A stretch of 64,000 nt of DNA from DASSUW01 sp963730535. GTDB taxonomy: Bacteria > Actinomycetota > Thermoleophilia > Solirubrobacterales > Solirubrobacteraceae. The position numbers and the translations under genes are program-made. The stretch spans positions 62,001 through 126,000 of the forward strand of contig CAVSRU010000012.1 of assembly GCA_963730535.1 (NCBI GenBank). The letters are read 5' to 3'. Position 1 is the first letter of the stretch. Every line of letters begins with the position of its first letter. Shown here one piece after another: positions 1-10,627 of the stretch. The notes below the pieces were generated by a model. The model searched no databases and had not been told where the DNA came from. It saw nothing but the letters and a program-made list of their open reading frames with translations.

Positions 1-1090
1 CGACGCGCCCGCCGGCGAGGTAGTAGATCGTGAACTCGCCGTCCTCGGGCGAGCCGCGCACGACCTCCTCGTCCCACTCCGCGGCAGGGCCGACGTACTC
101 CAGCGTGCACCAATCGACGAGGTCGGACCAGAAGTACGGGACCTCGTCGTACGGCTCGCGCTTGCCCTGGAGGTAGCCGGCGACCGCGGCGCCCTGGGCG
201 CGGGCGACCTCCCAGTGCTCGATCCGCACGCGCCGGCGGTGGACGACGGAGTCGTACTCGCACGCGTCGCCCGCCGCCCAGATCCCGTCGGCCGACGTCT
301 CGAGCGTCGCCGAGCAGGCGACGCCGCCGGTCTCCCCCAGTTCGAGGCCTGCCGAGCGGGCGAGCATGACGTCGGGCACCACACCCGTGCCCATGACCAC
401 CATGTCGGCCTCCAGCACGCGGCCGGACTCGGTGACGACCCGGGACACGCGGCCGCCGTCGCCCTCGAAACGCCCGAGGCTCTCGCCCGCGACCCACTCG
501 ACGCCGTGGTCGCGCAGCACGCCGGCGAAGAAGGCTCCCGCGGTGGGGCCGAACCCGAGCGAGAGCGGGCCGGCCTCCGGCATCAGCAGCGTGCACCGCC
601 TGCCCTGCACGGTGAGCGAGGCGGCCACCTCGCACGCGATGTAGGAGCCGCCCACCAGCACGACGTGGTCGGCGTCCTGCGCGTCGGCCCGGATGGCGTC
701 GGCGTTGCTGAGCACCCGCAGGTAGTGGATGCCGTCGAGGTCGGCGCCGTCGACCCGCAGCCGGTGCACATTGGCGCCGGTGGCGAGCACGGCACGCTCG
801 AAGCTCAGCTCGCCGCCGGCCGACAGCTTCGCCGTGCGCGCCGCCGGGTCGAGCTTCATCACGCTCGTGCGGATACGCAGGTCCAAGTCGCCCGGCACGT
901 CGAGGTAGGTCTCCTCGCGCGAGACCTCGCCGCGCAGGTAGTCCTTCGAGCACATCGGGCGGTCGTACGGCGGGTCGACGTCGCGGCCGACGATCACCAC
1001 CGAGCCGTCGAAGCCGCCCTCCGCGAGCGCCTCGGCGCACGCCGAGCCGGCCGCACCCGCCCCGACGATCAGTACGTCGGCGTCAGCCAC
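1..1090 (-). CDS. FAD/NAD(P)-dependent oxidoreductase, 3' end outside window
   Basis: Flavoprotein of the ferredoxin-reductase/nitrite-reductase NAD(P)H class, expected to move electrons from NAD(P)H to a small redox partner. The FAD dinucleotide motif GAGAAG lies at residues 10-15. A second Rossmann motif (VLVGGSYIACE) lies near residue 145. The flavin-binding AAGDACEY signature lies near residue 270. The frame stays open to the window edge, so the C-terminal dimerisation part is missing here. The start is a GTG that overlaps the stop of the upstream TrkA gene by 8 nt, which implies one transcript. The redox partner is not visible. Confidence 0.85.
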   Translation of the reverse strand, partial: MADADVLIVGAGAAGSACAEALAEGGFDGSVVIVGRDVDPPYDRPMCSKDYLRGEVSREETYLDVPGDLDLRIRTSVMKLDPAARTAKLSAGGELSFERAVLATGANVHRLRVDGADLDGIHYLRVLSNADAIRADAQDADHVVLVGGSYIACEVAASLTVQGRRCTLLMPEAGPLSLGFGPTAGAFFAGVLRDHGVEWVAGESLGRFEGDGGRVSRVVTESGRVLEADMVVMGTGVVPDVMLARSAGLELGETGGVACSATLETSADGIWAAGDACEYDSVVHRRRVRIEHWEVARAQGAAVAGYLQGKREPYDEVPYFWSDLVDWCTLEYVGPAAEWDEEVVRGSPEDGEFTIYYLAGGRV

Positions 1091-1763
1091 TGCCGTTCTC
1101 GCCCACGAACTCGCGCGTGATGTCGTCCTCGAGCCCGGGATCGAGGACGACGAGCACCTCGTCGCCGGCCTCCACCACCGTGTCTGCCTTGGGGACGAAG
1201 CCGCTCCCGTCGCGCAGCACGGAGATGACCAGCGCTCCGTCGGGCAGCGACAGCTCGGCCACGCGGTTGCCGGCCGCGGGAGAGCGTTCGGAGACCACCA
1301 GCTCGATGATCTCCAGCCGCTCCTCCGGGAGGTCGAGCAGGTGCACTAGCCCGTAGCGGGGCACCTCGTGCTCGATCAGCCGCAGGATCAGGTCGGTGGC
1401 CGACACCGCCGGCTGGATCCCCATCAGCTTGAAGTGCTCGAGGTTCCGCGGGTTGTTGACGCGGGCGATGATCCGCTCGCAGAGGTACTTCTCCTTCGCC
1501 ACCTGGCAGATCAGCAGGTTGTCCTCGTCGTCGCCGGTCACCGCCACGACGAGGTCGGCGCGCTGGATGCCGGCCCGCTCGAGCACCCACAGCTCGGTGG
1601 CGTCGCCGTACTGGACGGCGTGCTCGAGCTCCTGCTCGACGGTCAGGTAGCGCCGGCGATCCTGCTCGAGCACGGTCACCTCGTGACCCTTCTCGATCAG
1701 CTCGCGCGCGAGGTTCCAGCCGACCTTGCCGGCACCGGCGATGATCACATACAGCCCGGCCAT
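1083..1763 (-). CDS. TrkA-type RCK protein (RCK_N + RCK_C)
   Basis: Cytoplasmic regulatory subunit of a K+ transport system; the family binds NAD(H) or ATP and gates a membrane partner. It has 226 residues. The Rossmann motif GAGKVG is at residues 10-15, the acidic end of beta-2 (LEQD) follows, and RCK_N runs to about residue 135. The RCK_C (TrkA_C) part covers about 140-220 and includes PDGALVISVLRDG. No Trk/Ktr membrane subunit is adjacent. Instead a second RCK protein and two APC/USP permeases lie upstream, so the partner may be one of those permeases. That link is inference. Confidence 0.9.
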   Translation of the reverse strand: MAGLYVIIAGAGKVGWNLARELIEKGHEVTVLEQDRRRYLTVEQELEHAVQYGDATELWVLERAGIQRADLVVAVTGDDEDNLLICQVAKEKYLCERIIARVNNPRNLEHFKLMGIQPAVSATDLILRLIEHEVPRYGLVHLLDLPEERLEIIELVVSERSPAAGNRVAELSLPDGALVISVLRDGSGFVPKADTVVEAGDEVLVVLDPGLEDDITREFVGENGSG

Positions 1764-1929
1764 TAGATGGTCGGCTCTGTGGCCCGCGCGGTCACGTGGC
1801 CGCGGATCGTGGATGCCGGGCGGTGCACGGCGGAGGGGAACAGTGGCAGAGCCACGGGCCCCTCCGGCGGGTGCCGATCCGGCGCCGCGAGACGCCGCCA
1901 GGTGGTCGCGGGGGTCGCGGAGCCGGCCA

Positions 1930-2355
1930 TCAAGCCTCTGCGAAGGCTGCCTGCTCGAGTTGCTCGATCGCGATCTGCGTCGGGCAGATCGTCTGGAGGC
2001 CCTGCTCGGCGTACCAGGCGGCGCGGCGCGGGTCGAGCACGCGGGCGATCACCCGCGGCACCTCGAACCGCTTGTGCGCGATCTGCGAGACAACGAGGTT
2101 CGTGTTGTCGCCGTTGGTGGAGGCGATGAAGACCTCGGCCTGGTCGATGCCCGCCTCGACCAGCGCGTCCATCTCCAGCGCGGTCCCGATCGTGAACCGC
2201 CCGCCGGCCTCCTCCCACGACTGCCCGAGCTCGACGTCGAGCCGTTCGTGCGAGAGCGGATCCTCGTCGAGCACGGAGACCGTGTGCCCGTTTTGCAGGG
2301 CTTTGGTGGCGACCGAGGAACCCACCCGGCCCGCTCCGACCACGAGGACGAACAT
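1930..2355 (-). CDS. Short TrkA-type protein (RCK_N only)
   Basis: A 141-residue Rossmann protein with GAGRVG at residues 7-12 and the conserved FIASTNGDNTNL stretch of TrkA N domains. The C-terminal RCK_C domain is absent; the protein ends with QLEQAAFAEA. In the family, single RCK_N proteins assemble with another RCK subunit, here possibly the product of 1083-1763. The start is the ATG of MFVLVVG: it fits the domain edge and follows TAGAGT by 8 nt. The TAG of that hexamer is also the stop codon of the upstream permease. A 166-bp gap separates it from the next RCK gene, and no gene was found there. Confidence 0.85.
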   Translation of the reverse strand: MFVLVVGAGRVGSSVATKALQNGHTVSVLDEDPLSHERLDVELGQSWEEAGGRFTIGTALEMDALVEAGIDQAEVFIASTNGDNTNLVVSQIAHKRFEVPRVIARVLDPRRAAWYAEQGLQTICPTQIAIEQLEQAAFAEA

Positions 2356-2363
2356 CGCGGCTG

Positions 2364-2369
2364 ACTCTA
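2364..2369 (-). promoter_or_regulatory. Possible -10 hexamer TAGAGT
   Basis: TAGAGT sits 8 nt before the ATG of the short RCK gene and could drive a leaderless transcript. Its TAG doubles as the stop codon of the preceding permease, so chance is harder to exclude than at divergent sites. Confidence 0.35.
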
Positions 2370-4322
2370 GCGGTCGGGCACCGGCAGATGACCGCCCGGG
2401 ACCTCGACGTCGGTATCGGCCACGCGCGTCGGGTCGGGACCCTCGGCGGGCGGCGCGGTGAGCACGACGCGGCACGGCGCCTTGGTGACCACGTAGCGCG
2501 TCGTCTCCCCGACGTAGGTGTCGCGCAGGCCCTCCTTGCCGCCGTAGAGCACGCCGCCGCGCGTGCGCACCGGCTCCTCGGCGGCGAGCACGATCGCCTC
2601 CACGCCGCGGCGCTTCGCCTCGTGGACGATCGCCTCGCCGGCCCGCCGCGCGCGCACGACCGCCGTGGCCACCTCGACGCCCTCGTACTCCTCCCCCACG
2701 GCCTTGGCGCGCGCCAGCGCGGCGCGGGCGCGCTTGAGCTCCGAGTCGGGCACCGGCGTGTCGAGCGGGAGCGCCATCGGCACCTCGAACACCCACAGCG
2801 CCTCGATCACCGCCCCACCCTCGGCGAACTCGGGGTCCTCCTCAGCCGCGAGCCGGCCGGCCGTCTGCACGATGTCGTCGTCGAGCGGCGTGCCGAAGAC
2901 CGGCACGAGGATCGAGCCGTACTCGGCCTCGGTCCGCCGCCGCGTGAGCACCCGCTCGGGCACGGTGATGCGCTTGAGCAGCGGCTTGTCCTCGCTCAGC
3001 CGGTAGTAGGCGTAGACGAACACCCCGAACGCCATCCACCCGAGGCCGACCCAGCGAGCGCCGCCGTGGAACGCGAGCACGCTGACGAAGGCCGCGCCGG
3101 AGATCGCGGTGCCCAGCGCGGCGGGCACCGGCAGCGAGCCGCCGCGCAGCTGCACGTTGAGCGGCATCCGGTACGGCCGGTCGCGCTCCGGCTCGCGCCA
3201 GCGCAGCCGGCAGACCGACAAGCAGACGAGCGTGAACGCGGCCGTCGCGCCGAATGCGGAGATGCCGAGCAGGAACTCGAGGTCGGCGGTCAGCAGGAGC
3301 AGCACGGCCAGCGCGGCGCCGATGCCGATGATGACGACGGGCGTGGCGCGCTGAGGGTGCAGGTAGCCGATGCGCGAGGGGATCTGGCGGTTGAGCGCCA
3401 GCGAGTAGCCCAGCCGCGAGACGCCGAGCATCGCCGCGCTGCAGCCGCCGGCGAGGATCGCGATCGCCGAGACGGCGACCACGTAGCGCAGCGGCTCGCG
3501 CAGCCAGTCCTGCGGGAAGGCCTCGACCACGCCGAGCATCGGCGCCTCGATCCATCGGCCGGCCTCCAGGGGGAGCGTCGCCGACGCGACCACGGCGATC
3601 CCCACGTAGGGCACGAGCGCGGCCAGCATGCGCACCGCGATCAGCCGCCGCAGGCCGCGCCGCCCGATCGCGACCTGCCCCGCCAGGCCCGACGAGGCGT
3701 CGAGCCCGCTGAAGGCGACCAGCACGAGCGGGAACACGAACATGAGGTCCTCGAACGACGGCGTGCCCGCGACCGACGCCGGGTCGGTCAGGAGCTCGGG
3801 CTCGACCAGGTACGCCAGGCCGAAGCCGACGATCAGCAGCTGCAGCGCGAGGTCGCCGAGCACGACGAGCACGCCGCGCGCGTAGGTCGGGGCGGCCGAG
3901 CCGCGCGCGTTCCACCAGGCGACGAACACGACGAGCGCTGCTGCCATCGCGAACTCCGGCGCGCCCGCGTCCAGCTCCTCCCAGAACACGGCCGCGTAGT
4001 CCGTCGTCGCGAACGCGCAGATCGCGATCAGGATCACGTACTCGAGGCAGATCGCCCAGCCCGCCACGAAGCTGACCAGCTCGTTGAACGCGAAGCGCGC
4101 GATCACCGTCGCGCCGCCGCGCTCCTGGTGCAGCGACGCGCCCTCGACGTAGGACAGGACCACGCAGGCGAACACCAGCCCGCCGGTCAGGAACACGAGC
4201 CACGTGAACCCGAGCGCGCGCTGCGCGACGAGCCCGACGGCGAAGTACACAGACGCCGCCACGAACCCCTGGACGATCCCGAACAGGGCCGGCGCCCCGA
4301 GCGTCTTCCCGAGCGGCTTCAT
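2367..4322 (-). CDS. APC-superfamily permease with C-terminal universal-stress (USP) domain
   Basis: Integral membrane transporter of 651 residues. Residues 1-440 carry about twelve hydrophobic segments with APC-type spacing, including LGYSLALNRQIPSRIGYLHP. A USP-like Rossmann domain covers about residues 465-630 (EYGSILVPVFGTPLDDD to APCRVVLTAPP). It has the GxxxGG loop near GGVLYGGKEG seen in nucleotide-binding USPs. The substrate cannot be read from sequence: amino acids are the default for the family, but APC proteins with USP tails include KimA-type K+/H+ symporters. The ATG chosen overlaps the stop of the 54-residue gene upstream (ATGA). An in-frame ATG 15 nt upstream is less likely. 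Confidence 0.85.
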   Translation of the reverse strand: MKPLGKTLGAPALFGIVQGFVAASVYFAVGLVAQRALGFTWLVFLTGGLVFACVVLSYVEGASLHQERGGATVIARFAFNELVSFVAGWAICLEYVILIAICAFATTDYAAVFWEELDAGAPEFAMAAALVVFVAWWNARGSAAPTYARGVLVVLGDLALQLLIVGFGLAYLVEPELLTDPASVAGTPSFEDLMFVFPLVLVAFSGLDASSGLAGQVAIGRRGLRRLIAVRMLAALVPYVGIAVVASATLPLEAGRWIEAPMLGVVEAFPQDWLREPLRYVVAVSAIAILAGGCSAAMLGVSRLGYSLALNRQIPSRIGYLHPQRATPVVIIGIGAALAVLLLLTADLEFLLGISAFGATAAFTLVCLSVCRLRWREPERDRPYRMPLNVQLRGGSLPVPAALGTAISGAAFVSVLAFHGGARWVGLGWMAFGVFVYAYYRLSEDKPLLKRITVPERVLTRRRTEAEYGSILVPVFGTPLDDDIVQTAGRLAAEEDPEFAEGGAVIEALWVFEVPMALPLDTPVPDSELKRARAALARAKAVGEEYEGVEVATAVVRARRAGEAIVHEAKRRGVEAIVLAAEEPVRTRGGVLYGGKEGLRDTYVGETTRYVVTKAPCRVVLTAPPAEGPDPTRVADTDVEVPGGHLPVPDR

Positions 4323-4483
4323 CGCCGCTCCGCCCACAGGCGGCCGGCGCCGGCCGCCACGAAGAGCACGCCGAGTAGGAGCCCGAGCGCGACCGCCCCG
4401 CCACCACCCGCGAGCGTGCGGACGATCATGGCCAGGCCGATGAGGACCATCAGCGCCGACAGCACCTGCGTCGCGCCGCTCAT
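4319..4483 (-). CDS. 54-residue two-helix membrane protein between two permeases
   Basis: Small protein with two hydrophobic stretches (about residues 8-24 and 28-48), a glycine-rich turn between them, and a basic end (LWAERR). No family was recognised. Both ends are locked to neighbours by ATGA overlaps: its ATG overlaps the stop of the upstream permease and its TGA overlaps the start of the downstream permease. Such tight placement between two paralogous transporters suggests a small accessory subunit, but function is unknown. Confidence 0.7.
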   Translation of the reverse strand: MSGATQVLSALMVLIGLAMIVRTLAGGGGAVALGLLLGVLFVAAGAGRLWAERR

Positions 4484-6402
4484 CGCACCAGCGCCCGCTC
4501 GAGCCTGCTGCGGCGCTGCTCGCGCGCGCCGTCCGGCATCGACTGGATGATCACGCGGCAGGGGCGCTCGGCCAGCACGGTCTCGAGCGTCTTCCCGAAC
4601 AGCGACGCGCCGTCCACGCGCCGGGGCAGCGGCATGACGATCGCCGTCGCCCGCATGTCGCCCGCCTCCTCGATGATGCGGCGTCCGGCCTGGCCGGCGC
4701 GGATCTTCTCCTGGTGGCCCGACACGCGCCGCCCGCCCTCGATCTTGGCCTGCTCGATGACCGAGTCGGCCAGCGCCTCCTCGGCGGGCATCGAGGCGTC
4801 GATCGGCTGCGAGTTGGGGACCGTCACCAGCGCCAGTACGTGGATCCCGCGGCGCCTGCCGGCCGCCAGCTTGATCGCCGTGGCCATGATCTGCTCGTCG
4901 TAGTGGCCGTCGGCGAGCGGCACCAGCACCGAGTCGTACTCCGCCTCGTGGTCGACGACCGGTTGCGGGATCGCGACCTTGACCGTGGTCGTGAGGTCGA
5001 GCGCGTGGCGGCGCCGGAAGGCGACGTAGATGAGCACGCCGAGCACCAGCCATCCGAGGCCGGCAGCCGCCACGCCGAGGTTCAGGGCGACGATGACGAC
5101 GAAGGCGATCGCCGTGAAGCTGCCGCCGACGATCGCGAACAGCGGCAGGTCGTAGCCGCGCCAGCGCACGTTGCCGGGGCCGCGGTAGACGCGCGGGTAG
5201 TCCGGCAGCTTGATCCGCAGGCGCACGACCGCCGCGTGGGCCATCGTGAACGACAGCAGCGCGCCGAACGAGTAGATCGCGCCGAGGAACTCCTCCTCGC
5301 CCGGCAGGATCACGAGGATCGCGAACGTCGAGAAGACGATGATGCCGATCCACGGCGTCCGGAACTGCGGGTGCAGCCGGCGCAGCGCGTCCGGCATCTG
5401 CCGATGGATGCCCATCGAGTAGACGAGTCGCGACACGCCGATGATGCCCGCGTTCGTGGCGAGGAAGAGGATCGTGGCGGCCAGCAGGCCGACGTAGATC
5501 TCGCCCGGCGACTGGAGCGGCCCGAGGTCCATGGTCTTGACGACCCCGAGGATCGGATCGCCGGCGAAGCCGCCCTCCTCCTCGGTGAGACCGAGCAGCG
5601 TGAAGTACTCGCCGGTCCGAGGGTCATGCTGGACGGGCAGCGCGGACAGCGCGACGGCGGGCAGCGTGAAGTAGATCGCGAACACCGCGATGCGCACGCG
5701 GTTGATCGCCTTCGGGATCGTCTTCGTCTCGTCGCGCGCCTCCTCGGACATGTTCGAGATCGTCTCGATGCCCGTATAGGCGAGCATGCCGATCGGGATG
5801 GCGAGAACGAAGTCGCGCCAGGTGGGCGCCACGCCGAGCTCGACGTTGTCGACCAGCGTCTCGGGCGAGAACACCAGGAAGACGCCGACGACGACGAGCA
5901 GCAGCTGCGTGGCGAAGTCGATGACCGCGAGCAGGATGTTCACGCCGGTCGACTCCTTGGCGCCGAACACGTTGATCGCGGCGAGCGTGGCGATCACGAT
6001 GCAGCCGGCCACGATGTCGCCCGGCGAGGACCGCAGCGGCTCCCAGAACAGCCCGCCGATGTAGTGCGGGACGAAGAACGCCGAGATGGCGATCGTCGCG
6101 ATGTACGTGAGCATCTGCGCCCACGCGGCGACGAACGACCAGAACTCGTTGAACGCGCGCCGCGCGAAGCTCGACGACCCGCCGGCCTCCGGGTACATCG
6201 TCGTCGCCTCCGCGTAGGTGGCGGCGGTGCAGAAGAAGAAGAACCCCGTGATGATGAAGACGAGCGGGGTGAGGCCGAGCGCGAACGAGGCGACGAGGCC
6301 GAGCGCGTAGTAGATCGACGAGCCGACGTTGCCGTACGCCGTCGAGAACAGCGCGTTGGCCCCGAGTACGCGCTCGAGGCCCTCCAGTCGGCGTCGTGCC
6401 AT
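4480..6402 (-). CDS. APC-superfamily permease with C-terminal USP domain (paralogue)
   Basis: A 640-residue membrane protein that resembles the 2367-4322 gene in layout. TM1 carries LFSTAYGNVGSSIYY, an APC-like unwound helix region. About twelve helices run to residue 470, followed by a USP domain from EYDSVLVPLADGHYDE near residue 485 to the end. The substrate is not determined; the annotation amino-acid permease would be conservative. It is the first gene of a tight three-gene set. TAGAAT lies 9 nt before the ATG and includes the stop codon of the phosphatase gene upstream. Confidence 0.85.
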   Translation of the reverse strand: MARRRLEGLERVLGANALFSTAYGNVGSSIYYALGLVASFALGLTPLVFIITGFFFFCTAATYAEATTMYPEAGGSSSFARRAFNEFWSFVAAWAQMLTYIATIAISAFFVPHYIGGLFWEPLRSSPGDIVAGCIVIATLAAINVFGAKESTGVNILLAVIDFATQLLLVVVGVFLVFSPETLVDNVELGVAPTWRDFVLAIPIGMLAYTGIETISNMSEEARDETKTIPKAINRVRIAVFAIYFTLPAVALSALPVQHDPRTGEYFTLLGLTEEEGGFAGDPILGVVKTMDLGPLQSPGEIYVGLLAATILFLATNAGIIGVSRLVYSMGIHRQMPDALRRLHPQFRTPWIGIIVFSTFAILVILPGEEEFLGAIYSFGALLSFTMAHAAVVRLRIKLPDYPRVYRGPGNVRWRGYDLPLFAIVGGSFTAIAFVVIVALNLGVAAAGLGWLVLGVLIYVAFRRRHALDLTTTVKVAIPQPVVDHEAEYDSVLVPLADGHYDEQIMATAIKLAAGRRRGIHVLALVTVPNSQPIDASMPAEEALADSVIEQAKIEGGRRVSGHQEKIRAGQAGRRIIEEAGDMRATAIVMPLPRRVDGASLFGKTLETVLAERPCRVIIQSMPDGAREQRRSRLERALVR

Positions 6403-6411
6403 GCCTTCGCG

Positions 6412-6417
6412 ATTCTA
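6412..6417 (-). promoter_or_regulatory. Possible -10 hexamer TAGAAT
   Basis: Hexamer 9 nt before the ATG of the permease gene; the TAG is also the stop codon of the PP2C gene. Confidence 0.4.
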
Positions 6418-8073
6418 GGTAGCGGGCACGCGCAGCACGAGGACCGCCACGTCGTCGAGCGCCGCGTCCCCCTTGTAGCCCTGGACGGCCCGCACGATCC
6501 GGTCGGCGAGCGCGCCCGCGTCGTCGTCGCGACCCTTGGCGAGGACGGCGGCCAGCCGCTCGTCGCCGAACATCCCGCCGGCGCCCCGCGCCTCGGTGAC
6601 GCCGTCGGTGAACGCGACGAGGGCGTCACCCGGGCCGAGCTCCACGGGCATGTCGAGCGGGGCCACCTCGTCCAGGACGCCGAGCAGGCTGCCCGTCGCC
6701 GGCACGGCCTCCACGGTCCCGTCGGCGCGCCGCACGAGCGGCGGCGGATGGCCGGCGCCGGCCACCACGAGCCGCGCCCCGCTGGAGGTCACGCGCACGC
6801 GGCCGTGCAGGACCGTGCAGAACCGGCCGCCGACGTCGCTGCGCAGGATCGCGTGGTTGAGGAGCCGCAGCACCTCGCCGGGGCTCGCGTTGTGGACCGC
6901 CTCGGCGCGGACGGTGTACCGGACGAGCGCGGTCAGCGCCGCGGCCTCGGCGCCCTTGCCGCAGACGTCGCCGACCACGAACGCCCAGTCCTCGTCGACC
7001 GCGAACAGGTCGTAGAGATCGCCGCCGACGAGCGTGCCCTCGCCTCCGGGCAGGTAGCGCGCCTCCGCCTCGAGCCCGGGGATCGCCGGCAGCGCGCGCG
7101 GCAGCAGGCTCTCCTGCAGGGTGCGCGAGAGCGCCCCGAGCTGCTCGGCCCGGGTCTGTGCCTCCTCGTACAGCCGCGCGTTGTCGACCGCCAGGCCGGC
7201 ACGCAGCCCGAGGTCGCGGGCGAGGTCGAGGTCCGCCTCCGAGTAGCGGCGGCCGGACTCGGCCATCGTCAGCGACAGCGCGCCGAGCACGCGGCCGCGG
7301 GCCCGCAGCGGGACCACGATCTGCGAGCGCGGGCCGATCGCGCGCATCAGCTCGGCGCCCTCGTCGCCGGTGTGCTCGCGGGCCGAGCGCACCAGCTCGT
7401 CCTCGGCGATCTCGGTCGTGAGCTTGGCCTCGCCGCTCGCGATCGTCGTCGCCATGCCGACCTTGTCGCCCTCGCCCAGCGTGCCGCGCTCCCGCCAGGC
7501 GATCATCAGCGCCTCCCGCTCCGGGTCCTTGTGGGCGATCGCCACCGGCCGGCGACCGCCGGCGCCCTCCAGCAGCTCGATCTTCACGAAGTCGGCGAGC
7601 TCGGGCACCAGCACGCGCGCCAGCCGGTCGAGCCGCTCGTCGACGCCGGGCGCCGAGTCGAGCACCTCGCCAGCGCGCAGGAGCATCGCCTGGCGCAGCT
7701 CGGCCGACTTGCGGGCGGTGATGTCGACCACGACGACGCCGACGCCACGCGACTCGTCGACCTGCACGGGGAACCAGCTGGCCAGCACGTGGCGGAGCTC
7801 GCCCCTGGCCGTCATCTCGCCGGTCACCTCGCGCTCGAGCACCGGCTCGCCGGTCTCGAGCACGCGGCGGTAGATCGGCACCACCTCGGCGGCGATCTCG
7901 GGCAGCACGTCCTCCAGCTGGCGCCCGAGGTGCTCGGACACGGGCCGGCCGTTGATCGCCGCCAGCGCGGCGTTGATGCGCACGAAACGCAGGTCGGCGT
8001 CGAGGAACGCGAGGCCCACCGGCGCCCCCTCGCCGACCACGTCGAACAGCGCACTGGCCTCGTTCGGCGCCAC
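6415..8073 (-). CDS. PAS-GAF-PP2C (SpoIIE-type) serine phosphatase
   Basis: Signalling protein of 552 residues, predicted soluble. A PAS domain covers about residues 8-125, a GAF domain about 150-310, a short coiled stretch follows (ARAEQLGALSRTLQESLLP), and a SpoIIE/PP2C phosphatase domain covers about 330-550. Metal-binding aspartates are visible in VGGDLYDLF, VGDVCGKG and AFTDGVTEARG. The family usually dephosphorylates anti-sigma-factor antagonists, but no such partner or anti-sigma kinase is nearby. The start is GTG, 8 nt after TACGGT. Confidence 0.9.
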   Translation of the reverse strand: MAPNEASALFDVVGEGAPVGLAFLDADLRFVRINAALAAINGRPVSEHLGRQLEDVLPEIAAEVVPIYRRVLETGEPVLEREVTGEMTARGELRHVLASWFPVQVDESRGVGVVVVDITARKSAELRQAMLLRAGEVLDSAPGVDERLDRLARVLVPELADFVKIELLEGAGGRRPVAIAHKDPEREALMIAWRERGTLGEGDKVGMATTIASGEAKLTTEIAEDELVRSAREHTGDEGAELMRAIGPRSQIVVPLRARGRVLGALSLTMAESGRRYSEADLDLARDLGLRAGLAVDNARLYEEAQTRAEQLGALSRTLQESLLPRALPAIPGLEAEARYLPGGEGTLVGGDLYDLFAVDEDWAFVVGDVCGKGAEAAALTALVRYTVRAEAVHNASPGEVLRLLNHAILRSDVGGRFCTVLHGRVRVTSSGARLVVAGAGHPPPLVRRADGTVEAVPATGSLLGVLDEVAPLDMPVELGPGDALVAFTDGVTEARGAGGMFGDERLAAVLAKGRDDDAGALADRIVRAVQGYKGDAALDDVAVLVLRVPAT

Positions 8074-8081
8074 GAAGCGAA

Positions 8082-8087
8082 ACCGTA
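8082..8087 (-). promoter_or_regulatory. Possible -10 hexamer TACGGT
   Basis: Lies 8 nt before the GTG start of the PP2C gene, within the short gap after hppA. Confidence 0.4.
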
Positions 8088-8104
8088 GCGCCGAACGCGG
8101 CTGA

Positions 8105-10159
<2,055 letters not shown>

Positions 10160-10164
10160 GGAAA

Positions 10165-10171
10165 CCTCTCT
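10165..10171 (-). promoter_or_regulatory. Shine-Dalgarno site for hppA
   Basis: AGAGAGG, 5 nt before a TTG codon, fixes the unusual TTG start of hppA. Confidence 0.7.
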
Positions 10172-10240
10172 GGAATCAAGGAAAAGCGAAGCGGCAGCCC
10201 GGGCGGGCCGCCGCTGACGGGGCGCAGTCTATCTAAGGCG

Positions 10241-10264
10241 CTCGCACGAGCTTGCGAGTGCGAG
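10241..10264. terminator. Inverted repeat between the DUF1844 gene and hppA
   Basis: Arms CTCGCAC (10241-10247) and GTGCGAG (10258-10264) with a 10-nt loop lie just after the DUF1844 stop. There is no T-tract on the minus strand, so it may be a weak terminator or a stabilising hairpin. Confidence 0.35.
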
Positions 10265-10273
10265 TAAGCCGCA

Positions 10274-10627
10274 TCACCGGTTTCCCGGCACCCAGAGCCG
10301 GCTGGAGCCCTGACCGGGCTTCTCCTCCGGCTCCTCGACCGGCTGGCCGCTCATCTGCACGTAGGCCATCTGGAGCCGCGACAGCGCGTCCTTGACCGGC
10401 GCCAGCGCCTCGCCGTGGCGGGGCTCGACGATCGGCAGCAGGGCGCGGGCACTGTCGATCGCGTCCTTGACCTGCTGCCAGTCGGGCTCGGAGTCGTCGG
10501 CCAGCCCGGCCTTGCGGGCGCCGAGGTTGAGCAGCGTGACGATCGTCTGGAGCAGCACGTCGTCGACGGTCAGCTTCGCCATCTCGGCCTCGAGGGCCCG
10601 GATCTCCTCTTCAGACGGCTGTCTCAT
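10274..10627 (-). CDS. DUF1844-like small protein
   Basis: A 117-residue soluble protein of unknown function. The pattern LLQTIVTLLNLGARKAGL, then VKDAIDSARALLPIV, then LSRLQMAYVQM matches the three-helix layout of DUF1844 proteins. The C-terminus is short and polar (PGQGSSRLWVPGNR). The ATG of MRQPSEEE is preferred over an ATG 33 nt upstream that is buried in the preceding gene. It still overlaps that gene by 17 nt and is the last gene of the tsaE-rex chain. Confidence 0.7.
   Translation of the reverse strand: MRQPSEEEIRALEAEMAKLTVDDVLLQTIVTLLNLGARKAGLADDSEPDWQQVKDAIDSARALLPIVEPRHGEALAPVKDALSRLQMAYVQMSGQPVEEPEEKPGQGSSRLWVPGNR

Noticed and set aside
1764..1929. Extension of the short RCK protein or a lost RCK_C domain in the 166-bp gap
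   Set aside because: Translation of the gap in the RCK frame after the stop shows no RCK_C-like sequence; nothing supports a frameshift.
4714..8088. 1124-codon plus-strand open frame
   Set aside because: It is antisense to the permease and phosphatase genes, with His/Arg/Asp-rich low-complexity translation typical of a high-GC shadow frame; the minus strand has clear domains.
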